From NCBI GenBank assembly GCA_951812715.1, contig OX638323.1:2398577-2462576 (forward strand): DNA of 64,000 bases, given 5' to 3'. Positions within the stretch are counted from its first letter, which is position 1. Each line of letters opens with the position of its first letter. This document shows positions 19,157 through 27,368 of this stretch, piece after piece. Source of the DNA: an uncultured Pseudohongiella sp. GTDB taxonomy: Bacteria > Pseudomonadota > Gammaproteobacteria > Pseudomonadales > Pseudohongiellaceae. Made by a program: the position numbers and the translations under genes. Below the pieces are notes generated by a model that was not told the origin of the DNA, searched no databases, and was given only the letters and a program-made list of their open reading frames with translations.

Positions 19157-19519
19157 CCGCAGCCCCAACACACGGCAACCCAACGCATTGGCCCGCAGCG
19201 CGTTCACATCCGAAAGCGCACCGCTGCCCGACGCCAGTGACGCGATCAGACTCCACAACATCTCCGCGGCCGAAGCGCCGTGCCTGCGTTGCCTGAGCTG
19301 AATAGCCTCCGCGAAGCGCCGCGATAGGTCCAATCGGCGAGCCGCGTCCACTAGCGGCGCACAGCCCCCTTGTCCAGTCAATTGCGCATCCGTGAAATCA
19401 TTCTCGATTAATGGTGGATTTAGGACTATCTTGGTTATGCCGCGCATCTGTGAAGTGATGTATTCGTCACTGGGCATTTGGTCATTTTCACTAAGGAGGA
19501 AGCGCCGCTCCCTATTCAA
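19157..19519 (-). pseudogene. N-terminal fragment of a second IS1380-like transposase
   Basis: The frame contains DFTDAQLTGQGGCAPLVDAARRLDLSRRFAEAI, then GASAAEMLWSLIASLASGSGALSDVNALRANALGC-VLGLR, clearly homologous to the N-terminus of the transposase at 11528. Similarity stops abruptly after GLR, at the 19-bp direct repeat; the catalytic domain is absent. It is a diverged relative, not a recent copy of the nearby element. It lies between the ISNCY remnant and the TonB-receptor gene. Confidence 0.75.
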
Positions 19520-19638
19520 GGATCAGAAGGAAAAGGACAGAAAAAAGGTGGAATGGGGCAAAATTGTGTAATAATCGCGCATCGCCCTTAAAAAGGTGCG
19601 TAAAAACTATCAGGTAATTCTCATTGGAGGGGATGGAA

Positions 19639-22626
19639 ATGTTATCCAACAAGCGTTGGGCGTTGCTACTGAGCGGCGCTTTGGTAATGGGGTCTGGCAC
19701 CGCACAAATCGCCATGGCTCAGGGTCAGGAGGCCCAGCAATTGGAAGAAGTGATCGTGACGGGTTCGCGTATTCGTAACCCAAACGTAATCAGTTCTTCT
19801 CAAATCACCACGATTCAAATCGAAGATATTTCCGACCGCGGCATCACCCGCGTCGAGGATTATCTGAACGATCTGCCGCAGATTTCGCCTGGGCAGGCGA
19901 TCACGGCGTCCAACGGCGCCTCAGGCGCCGCGACGGTTAACCTGCGCAACCTGGGTGCCTCACGCACCCTGGTGCTGATCAACGGTCAACGCATGGCGCC
20001 CGGCACTACCCGCGGCGGCAACAGCGCCGACCTCAACGCCGTGCCTTCGTTACTGGTTGAGCGCGTAGACGTACTCACCGGCGGCGCATCCTCGGTTTAC
20101 GGTTCCGACGCCGTGGCCGGTGTTGTCAACTTTATCATTAACGACGAGTTCGAAGGTTTCAAGGCAAGCTATACCCACAGCTTTTATCAGCACACCAACG
20201 ATAACGGGGAACTCCGGGATCTGGTGCGATCGTTTGATTACGCGCTCGCGGACGAGGACATCACAACCGGTGACACCAACAAGTTGGCGATAGCCTTCGG
20301 CGGCTCGGCCTTTGACGGCCGCGGCCACATCACCGGCTATATCGAGAAGACCGATACTCAGCCAATCCTGCAAGGCGACTATGACATATCCGCCTGCGCT
20401 CTCACGGGCGGCAAGAGCGCCTGCGGCGGCTCCTCGACGATTCCTCCCGGCCGCTGGGCCGATTTCGGACTGTATGGCGCCTACGGCTACCAGAATGTCG
20501 ATCCTTCAGTCGAGCGGCTGGACGTAAAGGTGCAAGGCGATGAGTTCGTACCCCGGGCCGGACAGACTTTCAATTACAATCCGACCAACTTTTTCCAGCG
20601 CCCCGACGATCGGGTGAATGCCGGCTTCTTCGGCAAGTTCGAAATCAACGAGAATGCCGAACTCTATGCCAGCTTGCGTTCGATGTCGTCCGAGTCCAAT
20701 GCACAAATCGCATATTCGGGCACTTTCGGCAACATATCGGAATTGCCTTGCTACAATGCCCAGCTTTCCGCGCAGCAATATCAGGTGGCTTGCGGCGACT
20801 GGATCGGCATGGGCGGCGATCATGCGCCCAACTTTAGTAGCGGCGCCGAGGCGCTCGGCTACATTTCCGCTCTGGATCTCGCGGTAACCAACGGCGATAT
20901 CATTGGCTACAACGCACCGTTGTACTCGCTGAAGCGCAATGTGGAAGGCGCGCCGAGACAGAGCATCACCAACTACGACAATGTCACCCAGGTGTATGGC
21001 GTACGCGGCGACATTACCGGCAGTTGGACATATGACGTCAACTATCAATTGTCCGAAGTCGATTACATCGAGGAGTATCGCAACGACTTGTCGGTGACCA
21101 ACATCAACCGCGCTGTCGACGTAGTCAACATCAATGGCGTGCCCACTTGTGTCTCGGCCCTCAACGGCACCGACCCGAACTGCATTCCCTACAACCTGTT
21201 CGGTGGTGGCCTGCCCGGCGATGGCGGCATTCAAGCCATCCATGACGGCGGCGCCGAATTGCAAAGCTATATCGCGCAGTCCACATTCATTCGCGGTTCC
21301 GGCAAGCAGCGCATCCTGCAAGGCGTGGTTTCCGGCGAAACTCCCATTACCATTCCAGGAGCGCCGGGTCCCATTTCCGCGGCCTTTGGTTGGGAAACCA
21401 GGGAACTGAAGACGGACTTCAGTCCCGACGCGCCCAGCATCGCCGGTGACCGCTCCGGTTCCGGCGGTGCGGCGATACCCTTGTCCGGCGGCTATGATGT
21501 TGACGAGTTTTTCGTGGAACTCGGAATTCCGGTAATGGACAGCCTGAGTCTCGACGCCGGATACCGTTATGCGGATTACTCGACCGGCCAGACCACCGAT
21601 ACCTACAAGTTCGGCGCGTTCTTCCGGGCGAGCGAGGATATCGCGATCCGCGGCTCGTTCCAGACAGCGATTCGCCACGCCAACCTGGCGGAGTTGTATA
21701 CCGCCCAAGGCGACAGCTTGACGGACCTGCCGGACGATCCTTGCGGCCTGAATATGACCGCGACCCAGGCTCAGTGCGCCAACACCGGGCTGCCCGCCGC
21801 GCTATATGGCACCGATCTGAAGTCGCCCGCCGACCAGTACAATATCCGTTTCGGCGGCAATCCGATGACTGCGCCCGAGGAAGCCGAATCCATTACCGCG
21901 GGTATGGTGCTTACGCCGCGATTCATCGATGGGCTGACCTTGACGCTGGACTACTTTGACATCAATCTCGAAGAAGGTATCGGTTCTGTTCCGGCGGCCA
22001 CTTCGCTGGACAAGTGTCTTGAAACCGGTGTCGCGGCGTTCTGCAACAACATCAGCCGGCATCCGGTCACGGGCTCGCTCTGGCTGACCGGTGGCTACAT
22101 CAGTACCCAGACCACCAACATCAGCGAGGAGACTGTCACTGGCGTCGATATCATTTTCGATTACAGCTTTGACACCCCACTTGGCAGTATGCAGCTTCAG
22201 GGCGTGACCACCAACTTGCTTGAGTCGAGCTTCATCGAACTGCCGGGCGAACCGACCACCGATTGCCACGGCAACTGGGGTCTGGCCTGCGGCAAGAATC
22301 CTCTGCCTGAATGGAGCGGCAACTACAAGGCAACCTTGTACACCGAGTACGACGTGCGAGTCGCCCTCGGCATGCGCTATCTGGGTGAGACCACTGACCT
22401 CGGCGGAAACAGCATCAATTTCGATGCCGAGACTTACTGGGATCTTACCGCCGAGTGGAGCGCCGCCGAGAACTACACTGCCACCCTTGGCGTCAGCAAT
22501 CTGCTCGACACCGACCCGCAGGTCAGTTCCGATGCTGGCACCCAGCCCGGTAACGGCAATACCTTCCCGGCATTCTTCGATGCCTTGGGACGCTATGTGT
22601 TCATCAATCTGGGCGTGGAATTCTGA
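19639..22626 (+). CDS. TonB-dependent outer membrane receptor
   Basis: The 995-residue protein imports an unknown ligand across the outer membrane. It has a signal peptide (1-28, ending AMAQ), a TonB box-like LEEVIVTGSRI (about 36-46), the plug domain with RTLVLINGQRM and LLVERVDVLTGGASSVYGSDAVAGVVNFI, and a long beta-barrel ending in YVFINLGVEF with the terminal aromatic needed for assembly. I prefer the ATG at 19639: GGAGGGG lies 6-7 bases upstream, whereas the TTG and ATG just before overlap that site. A strong terminator follows. Several extracellular loops carry paired cysteines. No transport partners are encoded nearby, so the ligand cannot be inferred; a link to the peptide cassette is possible but unsupported. 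Confidence 0.93.
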   Translation: MLSNKRWALLLSGALVMGSGTAQIAMAQGQEAQQLEEVIVTGSRIRNPNVISSSQITTIQIEDISDRGITRVEDYLNDLPQISPGQAITASNGASGAATVNLRNLGASRTLVLINGQRMAPGTTRGGNSADLNAVPSLLVERVDVLTGGASSVYGSDAVAGVVNFIINDEFEGFKASYTHSFYQHTNDNGELRDLVRSFDYALADEDITTGDTNKLAIAFGGSAFDGRGHITGYIEKTDTQPILQGDYDISACALTGGKSACGGSSTIPPGRWADFGLYGAYGYQNVDPSVERLDVKVQGDEFVPRAGQTFNYNPTNFFQRPDDRVNAGFFGKFEINENAELYASLRSMSSESNAQIAYSGTFGNISELPCYNAQLSAQQYQVACGDWIGMGGDHAPNFSSGAEALGYISALDLAVTNGDIIGYNAPLYSLKRNVEGAPRQSITNYDNVTQVYGVRGDITGSWTYDVNYQLSEVDYIEEYRNDLSVTNINRAVDVVNINGVPTCVSALNGTDPNCIPYNLFGGGLPGDGGIQAIHDGGAELQSYIAQSTFIRGSGKQRILQGVVSGETPITIPGAPGPISAAFGWETRELKTDFSPDAPSIAGDRSGSGGAAIPLSGGYDVDEFFVELGIPVMDSLSLDAGYRYADYSTGQTTDTYKFGAFFRASEDIAIRGSFQTAIRHANLAELYTAQGDSLTDLPDDPCGLNMTATQAQCANTGLPAALYGTDLKSPADQYNIRFGGNPMTAPEEAESITAGMVLTPRFIDGLTLTLDYFDINLEEGIGSVPAATSLDKCLETGVAAFCNNISRHPVTGSLWLTGGYISTQTTNISEETVTGVDIIFDYSFDTPLGSMQLQGVTTNLLESSFIELPGEPTTDCHGNWGLACGKNPLPEWSGNYKATLYTEYDVRVALGMRYLGETTDLGGNSINFDAETYWDLTAEWSAAENYTATLGVSNLLDTDPQVSSDAGTQPGNGNTFPAFFDALGRYVFINLGVEF

Positions 22627-22665
22627 GGATGAAAGTTCTCACCTGAGCCATACCCAGGCAGTATT

Positions 22666-22696
22666 AAAAGGCCGGGACGAAAGTCCCGGCCTTTTT
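22666..22696 (+). terminator. Rho-independent terminator after the TonB receptor gene
   Basis: GGCCGGGAC (22670-22678), a GAAA tetraloop and GTCCCGGCC (22683-22691) form a perfect 9-bp stem followed by TTTTT. It separates the receptor gene from tsaD 38 bases further on. Confidence 0.95.
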
Positions 22697-22728
22697 GCTG
22701 GCGGCTTGGGCATAAGGCGAGAAAGACC

Positions 22729-23841
22729 TTGATTGTTCTCGGCATAGAAACTTCCTGCGACGAAACCGGCATCGGCCTGTATTGCAGCGAGCGCGGCCTG
22801 CTGGCGGACGGCCTCTACAGCCAGGTGGAAATCCACGCTCGCTATGGCGGCGTGATTCCGGAGCTCGCTTCCCGCGATCATGTGCGCAAGACCTTGCCGC
22901 TGATCCGCGAAGTGCTAGCCGAAGCGGAATTGTCGCTGTCCGAAATCGACGGCATTGCGTATACCGCGGGTCCGGGTCTGGTTGGCGCCTTGCTGGTTGG
23001 CGCCTCCGTCGGTCGCGCGCTGGCCGCGGGTCTCGATGTGCCCGCGCTCGGCGTGCATCATATGGAAGGACATCTGCTCGCGCCGCTACTTGAAAACGCC
23101 GCCAGAGGCGACGATTCGCCCGTCTCGCGCGGTTCGGATCGGGTCGGTCGCGACGCCGATGGCCGCCAAAGCCGCGACGCTCCGCGCAAGGAGTTGCGAT
23201 TCCCGTTCCTGGCGTTGCTGGTTTCCGGCGGCCACAGCCAACTGGTCCGGGCGGATGGCATTGGACGTTACCAGATGCTCGGCGAGTCCCTCGACGACGC
23301 CGCCGGAGAAGCTTTCGACAAGGTCGCCAAGATGCTTGGTTTGCCTTATCCGGGCGGTCCGCATCTCGCGCGTTTGGCGCAGCGGGGCGATCCCGGCCGG
23401 TTTGAGTTCCCGCGCCCGATGACCAAGCGTCCCGGCCTGGAGTTCAGTTTCAGCGGTTTGAAGACCCATGTGCGCACGGTGATCGCCGAACAGCGGGAAA
23501 GCGAAGGGGAGCTCGGCGACCAGACCAGGGCGGACATCGCCCGGGCCTTCGAGGAAGCCATGGTCGATACCCTGACGATCAAGTGCCGACGCGCGATCAG
23601 GCAAACGGGCCTGGAGTCGCTGGTGATCGCTGGCGGCGTGAGCGCCAACCTGCGGTTGCGCCAGGTGTTGGAGCGGCAGCTAGGCGCCGATACGGTGTAT
23701 TATGCCGCGCCGCGTTATTGCACCGACAATGGCGCGATGATCGCCTACGCCGGCAGCCGCCGCTTGCTGGCCGGTGAACGCGATGGACTCGAAATCCAGG
23801 TGCGGCCACGTTGGCCGCTGGAGTCCTTGCCGGCGATCTGA
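22729..23841 (+). CDS. tsaD: tRNA N6-threonylcarbamoyladenosine synthase subunit TsaD
   Basis: Transfers the threonylcarbamoyl group to A37 of ANN-decoding tRNAs together with TsaB/TsaE. The 370-residue protein has the family start [18 protein letters not shown], the metal motif HHMEGH (His111, His115), VSGGHSQL and [12 protein letters not shown]. The start is TTG at 22729; no ATG is available nearby. It is about 30 residues longer than usual: a polar, charged insertion (about residues 123-157) sits between LLAPLLE and [11 protein letters not shown], probably a surface loop. In related bacteria tsaD flanks rpsU divergently; here 11 kb of accessory DNA separates them. Confidence 0.96.
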   Translation: MIVLGIETSCDETGIGLYCSERGLLADGLYSQVEIHARYGGVIPELASRDHVRKTLPLIREVLAEAELSLSEIDGIAYTAGPGLVGALLVGASVGRALAAGLDVPALGVHHMEGHLLAPLLENAARGDDSPVSRGSDRVGRDADGRQSRDAPRKELRFPFLALLVSGGHSQLVRADGIGRYQMLGESLDDAAGEAFDKVAKMLGLPYPGGPHLARLAQRGDPGRFEFPRPMTKRPGLEFSFSGLKTHVRTVIAEQRESEGELGDQTRADIARAFEEAMVDTLTIKCRRAIRQTGLESLVIAGGVSANLRLRQVLERQLGADTVYYAAPRYCTDNGAMIAYAGSRRLLAGERDGLEIQVRPRWPLESLPAI

Positions 23842-23962
23842 ACGAATACGGCGATGACTTGAAATATTCATCCGGGCCAGCGCGCCCGGCGTACAGTTTA
23901 TGTTTACCGTTAGTCAAAGCCGATCGAATACGGATTCATGTATATCGGCAACAGGGGCAAAA

Positions 23963-24391
23963 TTGGACAAAATTTACATCAGGGAACTGGAAGTCGAGAC
24001 CATCATCGGCATCTTCGACTGGGAGCGGCAGCGCAAGCAGATCGTCAGCATCGATCTCGACCTTGGTTGCGATATCCGCGCCGCAGCGCGGTCGGACGAC
24101 ATCGCGGACGCGCTGGATTACAAGGCGATTTCCCATCGAATCGCGGAATTTGTCGCCAAATCGGATTTCATGCTCGTGGAAGCTCTCGCCGAGGCTATCG
24201 CCGGAATCATCCTGGATGAGTTTCCGGTGCCCTGGCTGCGCTTGCGGGTCGGCAAACCCGGCGCGATAACCGGCTCGAAGGACACCGGAGTGATCATTGA
24301 GCGTCACAATCCAGGTGCAGCGGTCATGCGGGCGAATGACGCGGGAGCTACCGTTGAACAGCGTGAACCGGACAGTTCGGCGGAAGACTGA
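23963..24391 (+). CDS. folB: Dihydroneopterin aldolase
   Basis: Folate biosynthesis enzyme that converts dihydroneopterin to hydroxymethyl-dihydropterin and glycolaldehyde. The 142-residue protein begins (TTG start) DKIYIRELEVETIIGIFDWERQRKQIVSIDL, the family hallmark, and continues with LDYKAISHRI, FMLVEALAEAIAGII and a KPGAI motif. The TTG at 23963 has AGGGG six bases upstream; an earlier open-frame start lacks a binding site. The C-terminal 30 residues extend beyond the usual end and look poorly conserved. It lies between tsaD and folK, three bases from the latter, a common gammaproteobacterial folate cluster. Confidence 0.93.
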   Translation: MDKIYIRELEVETIIGIFDWERQRKQIVSIDLDLGCDIRAAARSDDIADALDYKAISHRIAEFVAKSDFMLVEALAEAIAGIILDEFPVPWLRLRVGKPGAITGSKDTGVIIERHNPGAAVMRANDAGATVEQREPDSSAED

Positions 24392-24394
24392 ATC

Positions 24395-24940
24395 GTGCCA
24401 TTGCTGGTTTTCTGCATCGGCAGCAATGAGAATGCCGCCGTCAACATTCGTCGGGCGCTGACGGAACTGAAACGAAGCTTCGGTCCGCTGCGTTGTTCGA
24501 ATGTCTACCGCAGCGCCGCCGCGGGTTTCGACGGGGCCGATTTTCTCAATCTGGCGGCGCTTGCCGAAACGGACCAAGCCGTGCCTGGCGTAGTTTGCTG
24601 GCTCAAGCAACTCGAACTACGCCTGGGCCGCGACCCCGCCAAACCGAGTTTTTCCTCGCGCCCCATCGACGTTGACGTCTTCGTTCCCGGCGCGGTGGAC
24701 GGAGCTCACGGCTCGCTGACGGTTACCCATCAGGAAGTACTCGACAGCGCCTTTATCCTTTGTCCGCTCGCGGAACTGTTGCCTGACAGAAAGCTGGAAC
24801 CCGATGGCAGCAGTTTCGCCGAACTATGGACCCACTTCGATAAATCCCGTCAACCCTTGACGCCGGTCGAACTCGACTTGCCGGGTCAGGGGCCGAGAGT
24901 GGCAACAGGAATTACGACGATACCATCCGGTCTCCGATAG
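24395..24940 (+). CDS. folK: 2-amino-4-hydroxy-6-hydroxymethyldihydropteridine pyrophosphokinase
   Basis: Transfers pyrophosphate from ATP to hydroxymethyl-dihydropterin, the step after FolB. The 181-residue protein shows FCIGSNENAAVNIRRAL at the start, LELRLGRDPAKPSFSSRPIDVDV in the middle (the HPPK signature, slightly divergent) and a tail LAELLPDRKLEPDG. The GTG start is three bases after folB. The last 15 or so codons (24886-24940) are the complement of the 3' end of a convergent DUF4143 remnant, so the native C-terminus may have been replaced when that sequence arrived. Confidence 0.88.
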   Translation: MPLLVFCIGSNENAAVNIRRALTELKRSFGPLRCSNVYRSAAAGFDGADFLNLAALAETDQAVPGVVCWLKQLELRLGRDPAKPSFSSRPIDVDVFVPGAVDGAHGSLTVTHQEVLDSAFILCPLAELLPDRKLEPDGSSFAELWTHFDKSRQPLTPVELDLPGQGPRVATGITTIPSGLR

Positions 24941-25197
24941 GCGTAGCCCGAACTCGTAATGACCCCCAATATACCCGGCTCACCAACTTCGTCCAAGTCG
25001 AGCCGGTCGCGAAATTTCAGCAGGGATTCCGCGGTGGCGTCTACTTGGCCCGTGCCGAGTTTGACTTCGAGTGCGCACCAGTTGCCGGCGCGATTCTGGA
25101 CTACCGTATCGACCTCGAGGGTATTGTCCCGGTAATGGTAGACGCGGGCATCGCAGGCGCGGGGCCAAGGGTGCAACAGGAATAACGACGATGCCAT
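24886..25197 (-). pseudogene. C-terminal fragment of a DUF4143-type ATPase, copy 1
   Basis: The frame encodes ARVYHYRDNTLEVDTVVQNRAGNWCALEVKLGTGQVDATAESLLKFRDRL, then GEPGILGVITSSGYAYRRPDGIVVIPVATLGP, the characteristic end of bacterial AAA ATPases with a C-terminal DUF4143 nuclease-like domain (E-V-D and E-V-K-L-G motifs). The whole ATPase domain and half of DUF4143 are missing, so this is a relic. It overlaps the 3' end of folK convergently by 55 bases. A second, more decayed copy follows about 270 bases further on. Confidence 0.8.
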
Positions 25198-25557
25198 CCG
25201 GGTGCTCGCAGGCGGAGCCGGAGCTCGTGATCACACCCAACGTTCCTGGTTCGCCGGTTTCTCTCGGGCCGAGCCGATCCTGAAATCTCGGCAACGTCAT
25301 TGCCCCGGCGTCAACCTAGCCTGTCTCGAGCTTGACTTCCAGAGCCCACCAGTCGCCGCGCAACTCTGAACCACCAAATCGAACTCGAGGGTATTGTCCC
25401 GGTAGTGTTATACGCGGGCATCGCAGGCACGGGCGTAAACCGACGGGTTCCGGAGCACCATTAACTCGAAAAAAACCAAGATATTTCAGGTCGTTGAGCA
25501 AGCAGTCGGGAGTGAAACCGATGGCCACGGCAGCCAGCGCCGGATCGGTGAAATGTA
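25160..25557 (-). pseudogene. C-terminal fragment of a DUF4143-type ATPase, copy 2, frameshifted
   Basis: Reading the minus strand, TDPALAAVAIGFTPDCLLNDLKYLGFF leads, after a shift at a run of seven T, into FELMVLRNPSVYARACDARV, a stop, HYRDNTLEFDLVVQ and, in further frames, WWALEVKLETG and GEPGTLGVITSSGSACEHPDGIVVIPVAPLAP. These are the same blocks as copy 1 about 270 bases away, so the region is a tandem duplication of one DUF4143 3' end followed by decay. The 170 bases beyond it (25560-25732) show nothing I can name. Confidence 0.7.
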
Positions 25558-25732
25558 ATCTTTCTCGGTTTGAATGAAATCTCTCAAGTGAGATTCTGTT
25601 AGGAACAAAATATGGTGCTGATACATGAAATTGAGGTCAATTTTTGTAGCATAATGCTGGAACTATTGCCAGTATGACTGGATCACTCTCAGCAGTATTG
25701 CTTTGAAGTGATGGTTTCACGTTTTCTGGTTT

Positions 25733-26299
25733 TTAAATATACTTCTTAGCTCCGAAAAAAGATAATAAGAAACCAAATGTAAATGAAAAAATGTAAAGAG
25801 AAAAATATAACGTTTCTTGACCAAATTCGATAGAAATTAAACTGCCAATAATGTGAAGTACATGTGCAAAACCATATCCAGTTAGAATAACGATCACATT
25901 GTTTAGTGCTGCAAAAATTTTAACAAAGGAGTTTGCTAGCAGTAATGCCAACATCGTGTATACCATAACAGATTTGAGATCTTCATTTTTGAAAAGATCA
26001 GCTATTGATCTTATTGAGCTGCTAAAATTGATTCCAATAAGTTCTTTGTATGACATATTTCTTATGCTGGAAAGGCGGCTTTCGTCTGGATAAACCCAAA
26101 GAAAGATCAAGGAAGATACGATCATCATAAAGAGATTCGCGATTATTAAGCTATTGATATCTCTAAAAAATGGATTCAGCTCATAGCCAAATCCACCATG
26201 AGAAGCGGCCAAGGTTGTCAACATATCCAAGAGTATTGAAACATTGATTACTAATAAAAACAACCATTTATTAGATAAATAATATTTCTGATAATGCAT
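25733..26299 (-). CDS. AT-rich multi-span membrane protein (module gene 2, locus B)
   Basis: A 188-residue protein with about four or five membrane segments. Near its N-terminus it has NVSILLDMLTTLAASHGGFGYELNPFF, a pattern (LD-x-x-TT...G-x-E-x-NP) that resembles DUF5658-type proteins; I cannot confirm this. The truncated homologue at 1944-2153 shares this block. Its start codon lies within the 3' end of the upstream remnant (29-bp overlap), as at locus A. Codon use is extremely AT-rich compared with the surrounding folate genes, pointing to horizontal origin. No catalytic motif is apparent and the function is unknown. Confidence 0.65.
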   Translation of the reverse strand: MHYQKYYLSNKWLFLLVINVSILLDMLTTLAASHGGFGYELNPFFRDINSLIIANLFMMIVSSLIFLWVYPDESRLSSIRNMSYKELIGINFSSSIRSIADLFKNEDLKSVMVYTMLALLLANSFVKIFAALNNVIVILTGYGFAHVLHIIGSLISIEFGQETLYFSLYIFSFTFGFLLSFFGAKKYI

Positions 26300-26453
26300 C
26301 TTTAATCCTAATCATGATGTGCAAGCAATAAATTGAAAAAATTAACGAACAAAGCAAATATAATGTAAAAACTTTGGTTTCATTTTGGAAAAGAAAGAAC
26401 AAAAACAAGAGCAATATCAATAATGATTGCTGTAGCTTTGGCAGATCAAATAA
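26271..26453 (-). pseudogene. 5'-truncated small membrane protein (module gene 1, locus B)
   Basis: The minus-strand frame reads LLFLFFLFQNETKVFTLYLLCSLIFSIY, then IKDALSEILFI and a stop, matching the second half of the 88-residue protein at 2125-2391 (LLLMYLLFQEKTRALTSYLILSLILLSY...LDAFSDIFQS). Upstream, a TAG interrupts the frame and no start codon is evident, so the 5' half is lost. Its last nine codons contain the start of the next gene, conserving the 29-bp overlap seen at locus A. Confidence 0.65.
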
Positions 26454-26588
26454 CTACTATACTTCCCCGTTTCAACCGGAAGGATAGAATAAATTATAAC
26501 AAATTGTTTATTGAATTGTCGCAGCTTAACTTTACAGGATTAGTCGTACAGATAGCGCCTTGTCACAAATGAGATGCATGCGCGCCGA

Positions 26589-27368
26589 TCAGTCAGGATG
26601 CAGGGATCGGCCGCCGTCCATTCTGACGGTTTGGCCGGTCATGTAGCTTGCTTCGACGGCCAGGAACCAGCAAAGATCGGCGATTTGATTTGGGTCGCCC
26701 AGTTTTTGCAGGGGAATCGATTGCAGGACTTGTTGCCGCGCCTCGGCGATTTCCGGATTTGATTCGTCCGCCAGGTGAGCAGGCCAGAGAATGGCGCCGG
26801 GGGCGATGGCGTTTACTCGTACCGAAGGCGCGAGTTCAAGCGCCAGCGACCGGGTCATCGCGCTCAATCCGGCCTTGGCTATGGCATAGGCCGAAAAGCC
26901 GCGCCGGGGGCGGTTCGCATGGATGTCGCCGATGTTGACTATGGCGCCGCCGCGTGAACTTAATTCTTTTCCGAGCGCTTGGCTGAGAAAGAAATGGCCG
27001 CGCAGATTGCTGCCCAGCAAGTCATTCCATTGTTCCGCGCTCACTTTGCCGAAGGGTGTAGGGTAAAAACTCGAAGCATTGTTGATGAGCGCATCGACTC
27101 GCTGGAACTGTTCTAGCGCCTGTTGCGCGAGTTGCCCGCCGCCATCGGCGGATGCCAGGTCGGTGATTAGTACCGCCGCCGACGATGCCCGGCGCGCGTT
27201 GAATTCCGTCGCCAGCGCACTGGCTTCCGCTGTCGAATTCCGGCAATGCAGCAAAACCCGGTATGAGCGCTCATGAAACTTGCGCGCGATAGCGGCGCCG
27301 ATGCGCCGGGCGCTGCCGGTGATCAACGCCACCGGCGCTTCGGTTGAGGAAGATTGTCCCATCGCCAT
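26589..27368 (-). CDS. Pteridine reductase (short-chain dehydrogenase)
   Basis: A 259-residue NADPH-dependent SDR. Its nucleotide motif is TGSARRIG rather than TGxxxGIG, and it has NNASSFYPTPFG and the Y-x-x-x-K pair in AYAIAKAGL, both typical of pteridine reductases (PTR1/FolM-like) that reduce dihydrobiopterin or dihydrofolate. The C-terminus GQTVRMDGGRSL is standard for the family. The ATG at 27368 overlaps the cca stop codon by one base (TGATG), so the two are translationally coupled. With folB and folK nearby, a role in tetrahydrofolate or pterin reduction is likely. Confidence 0.88.
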   Translation of the reverse strand: MAMGQSSSTEAPVALITGSARRIGAAIARKFHERSYRVLLHCRNSTAEASALATEFNARRASSAAVLITDLASADGGGQLAQQALEQFQRVDALINNASSFYPTPFGKVSAEQWNDLLGSNLRGHFFLSQALGKELSSRGGAIVNIGDIHANRPRRGFSAYAIAKAGLSAMTRSLALELAPSVRVNAIAPGAILWPAHLADESNPEIAEARQQVLQSIPLQKLGDPNQIADLCWFLAVEASYMTGQTVRMDGGRSLHPD

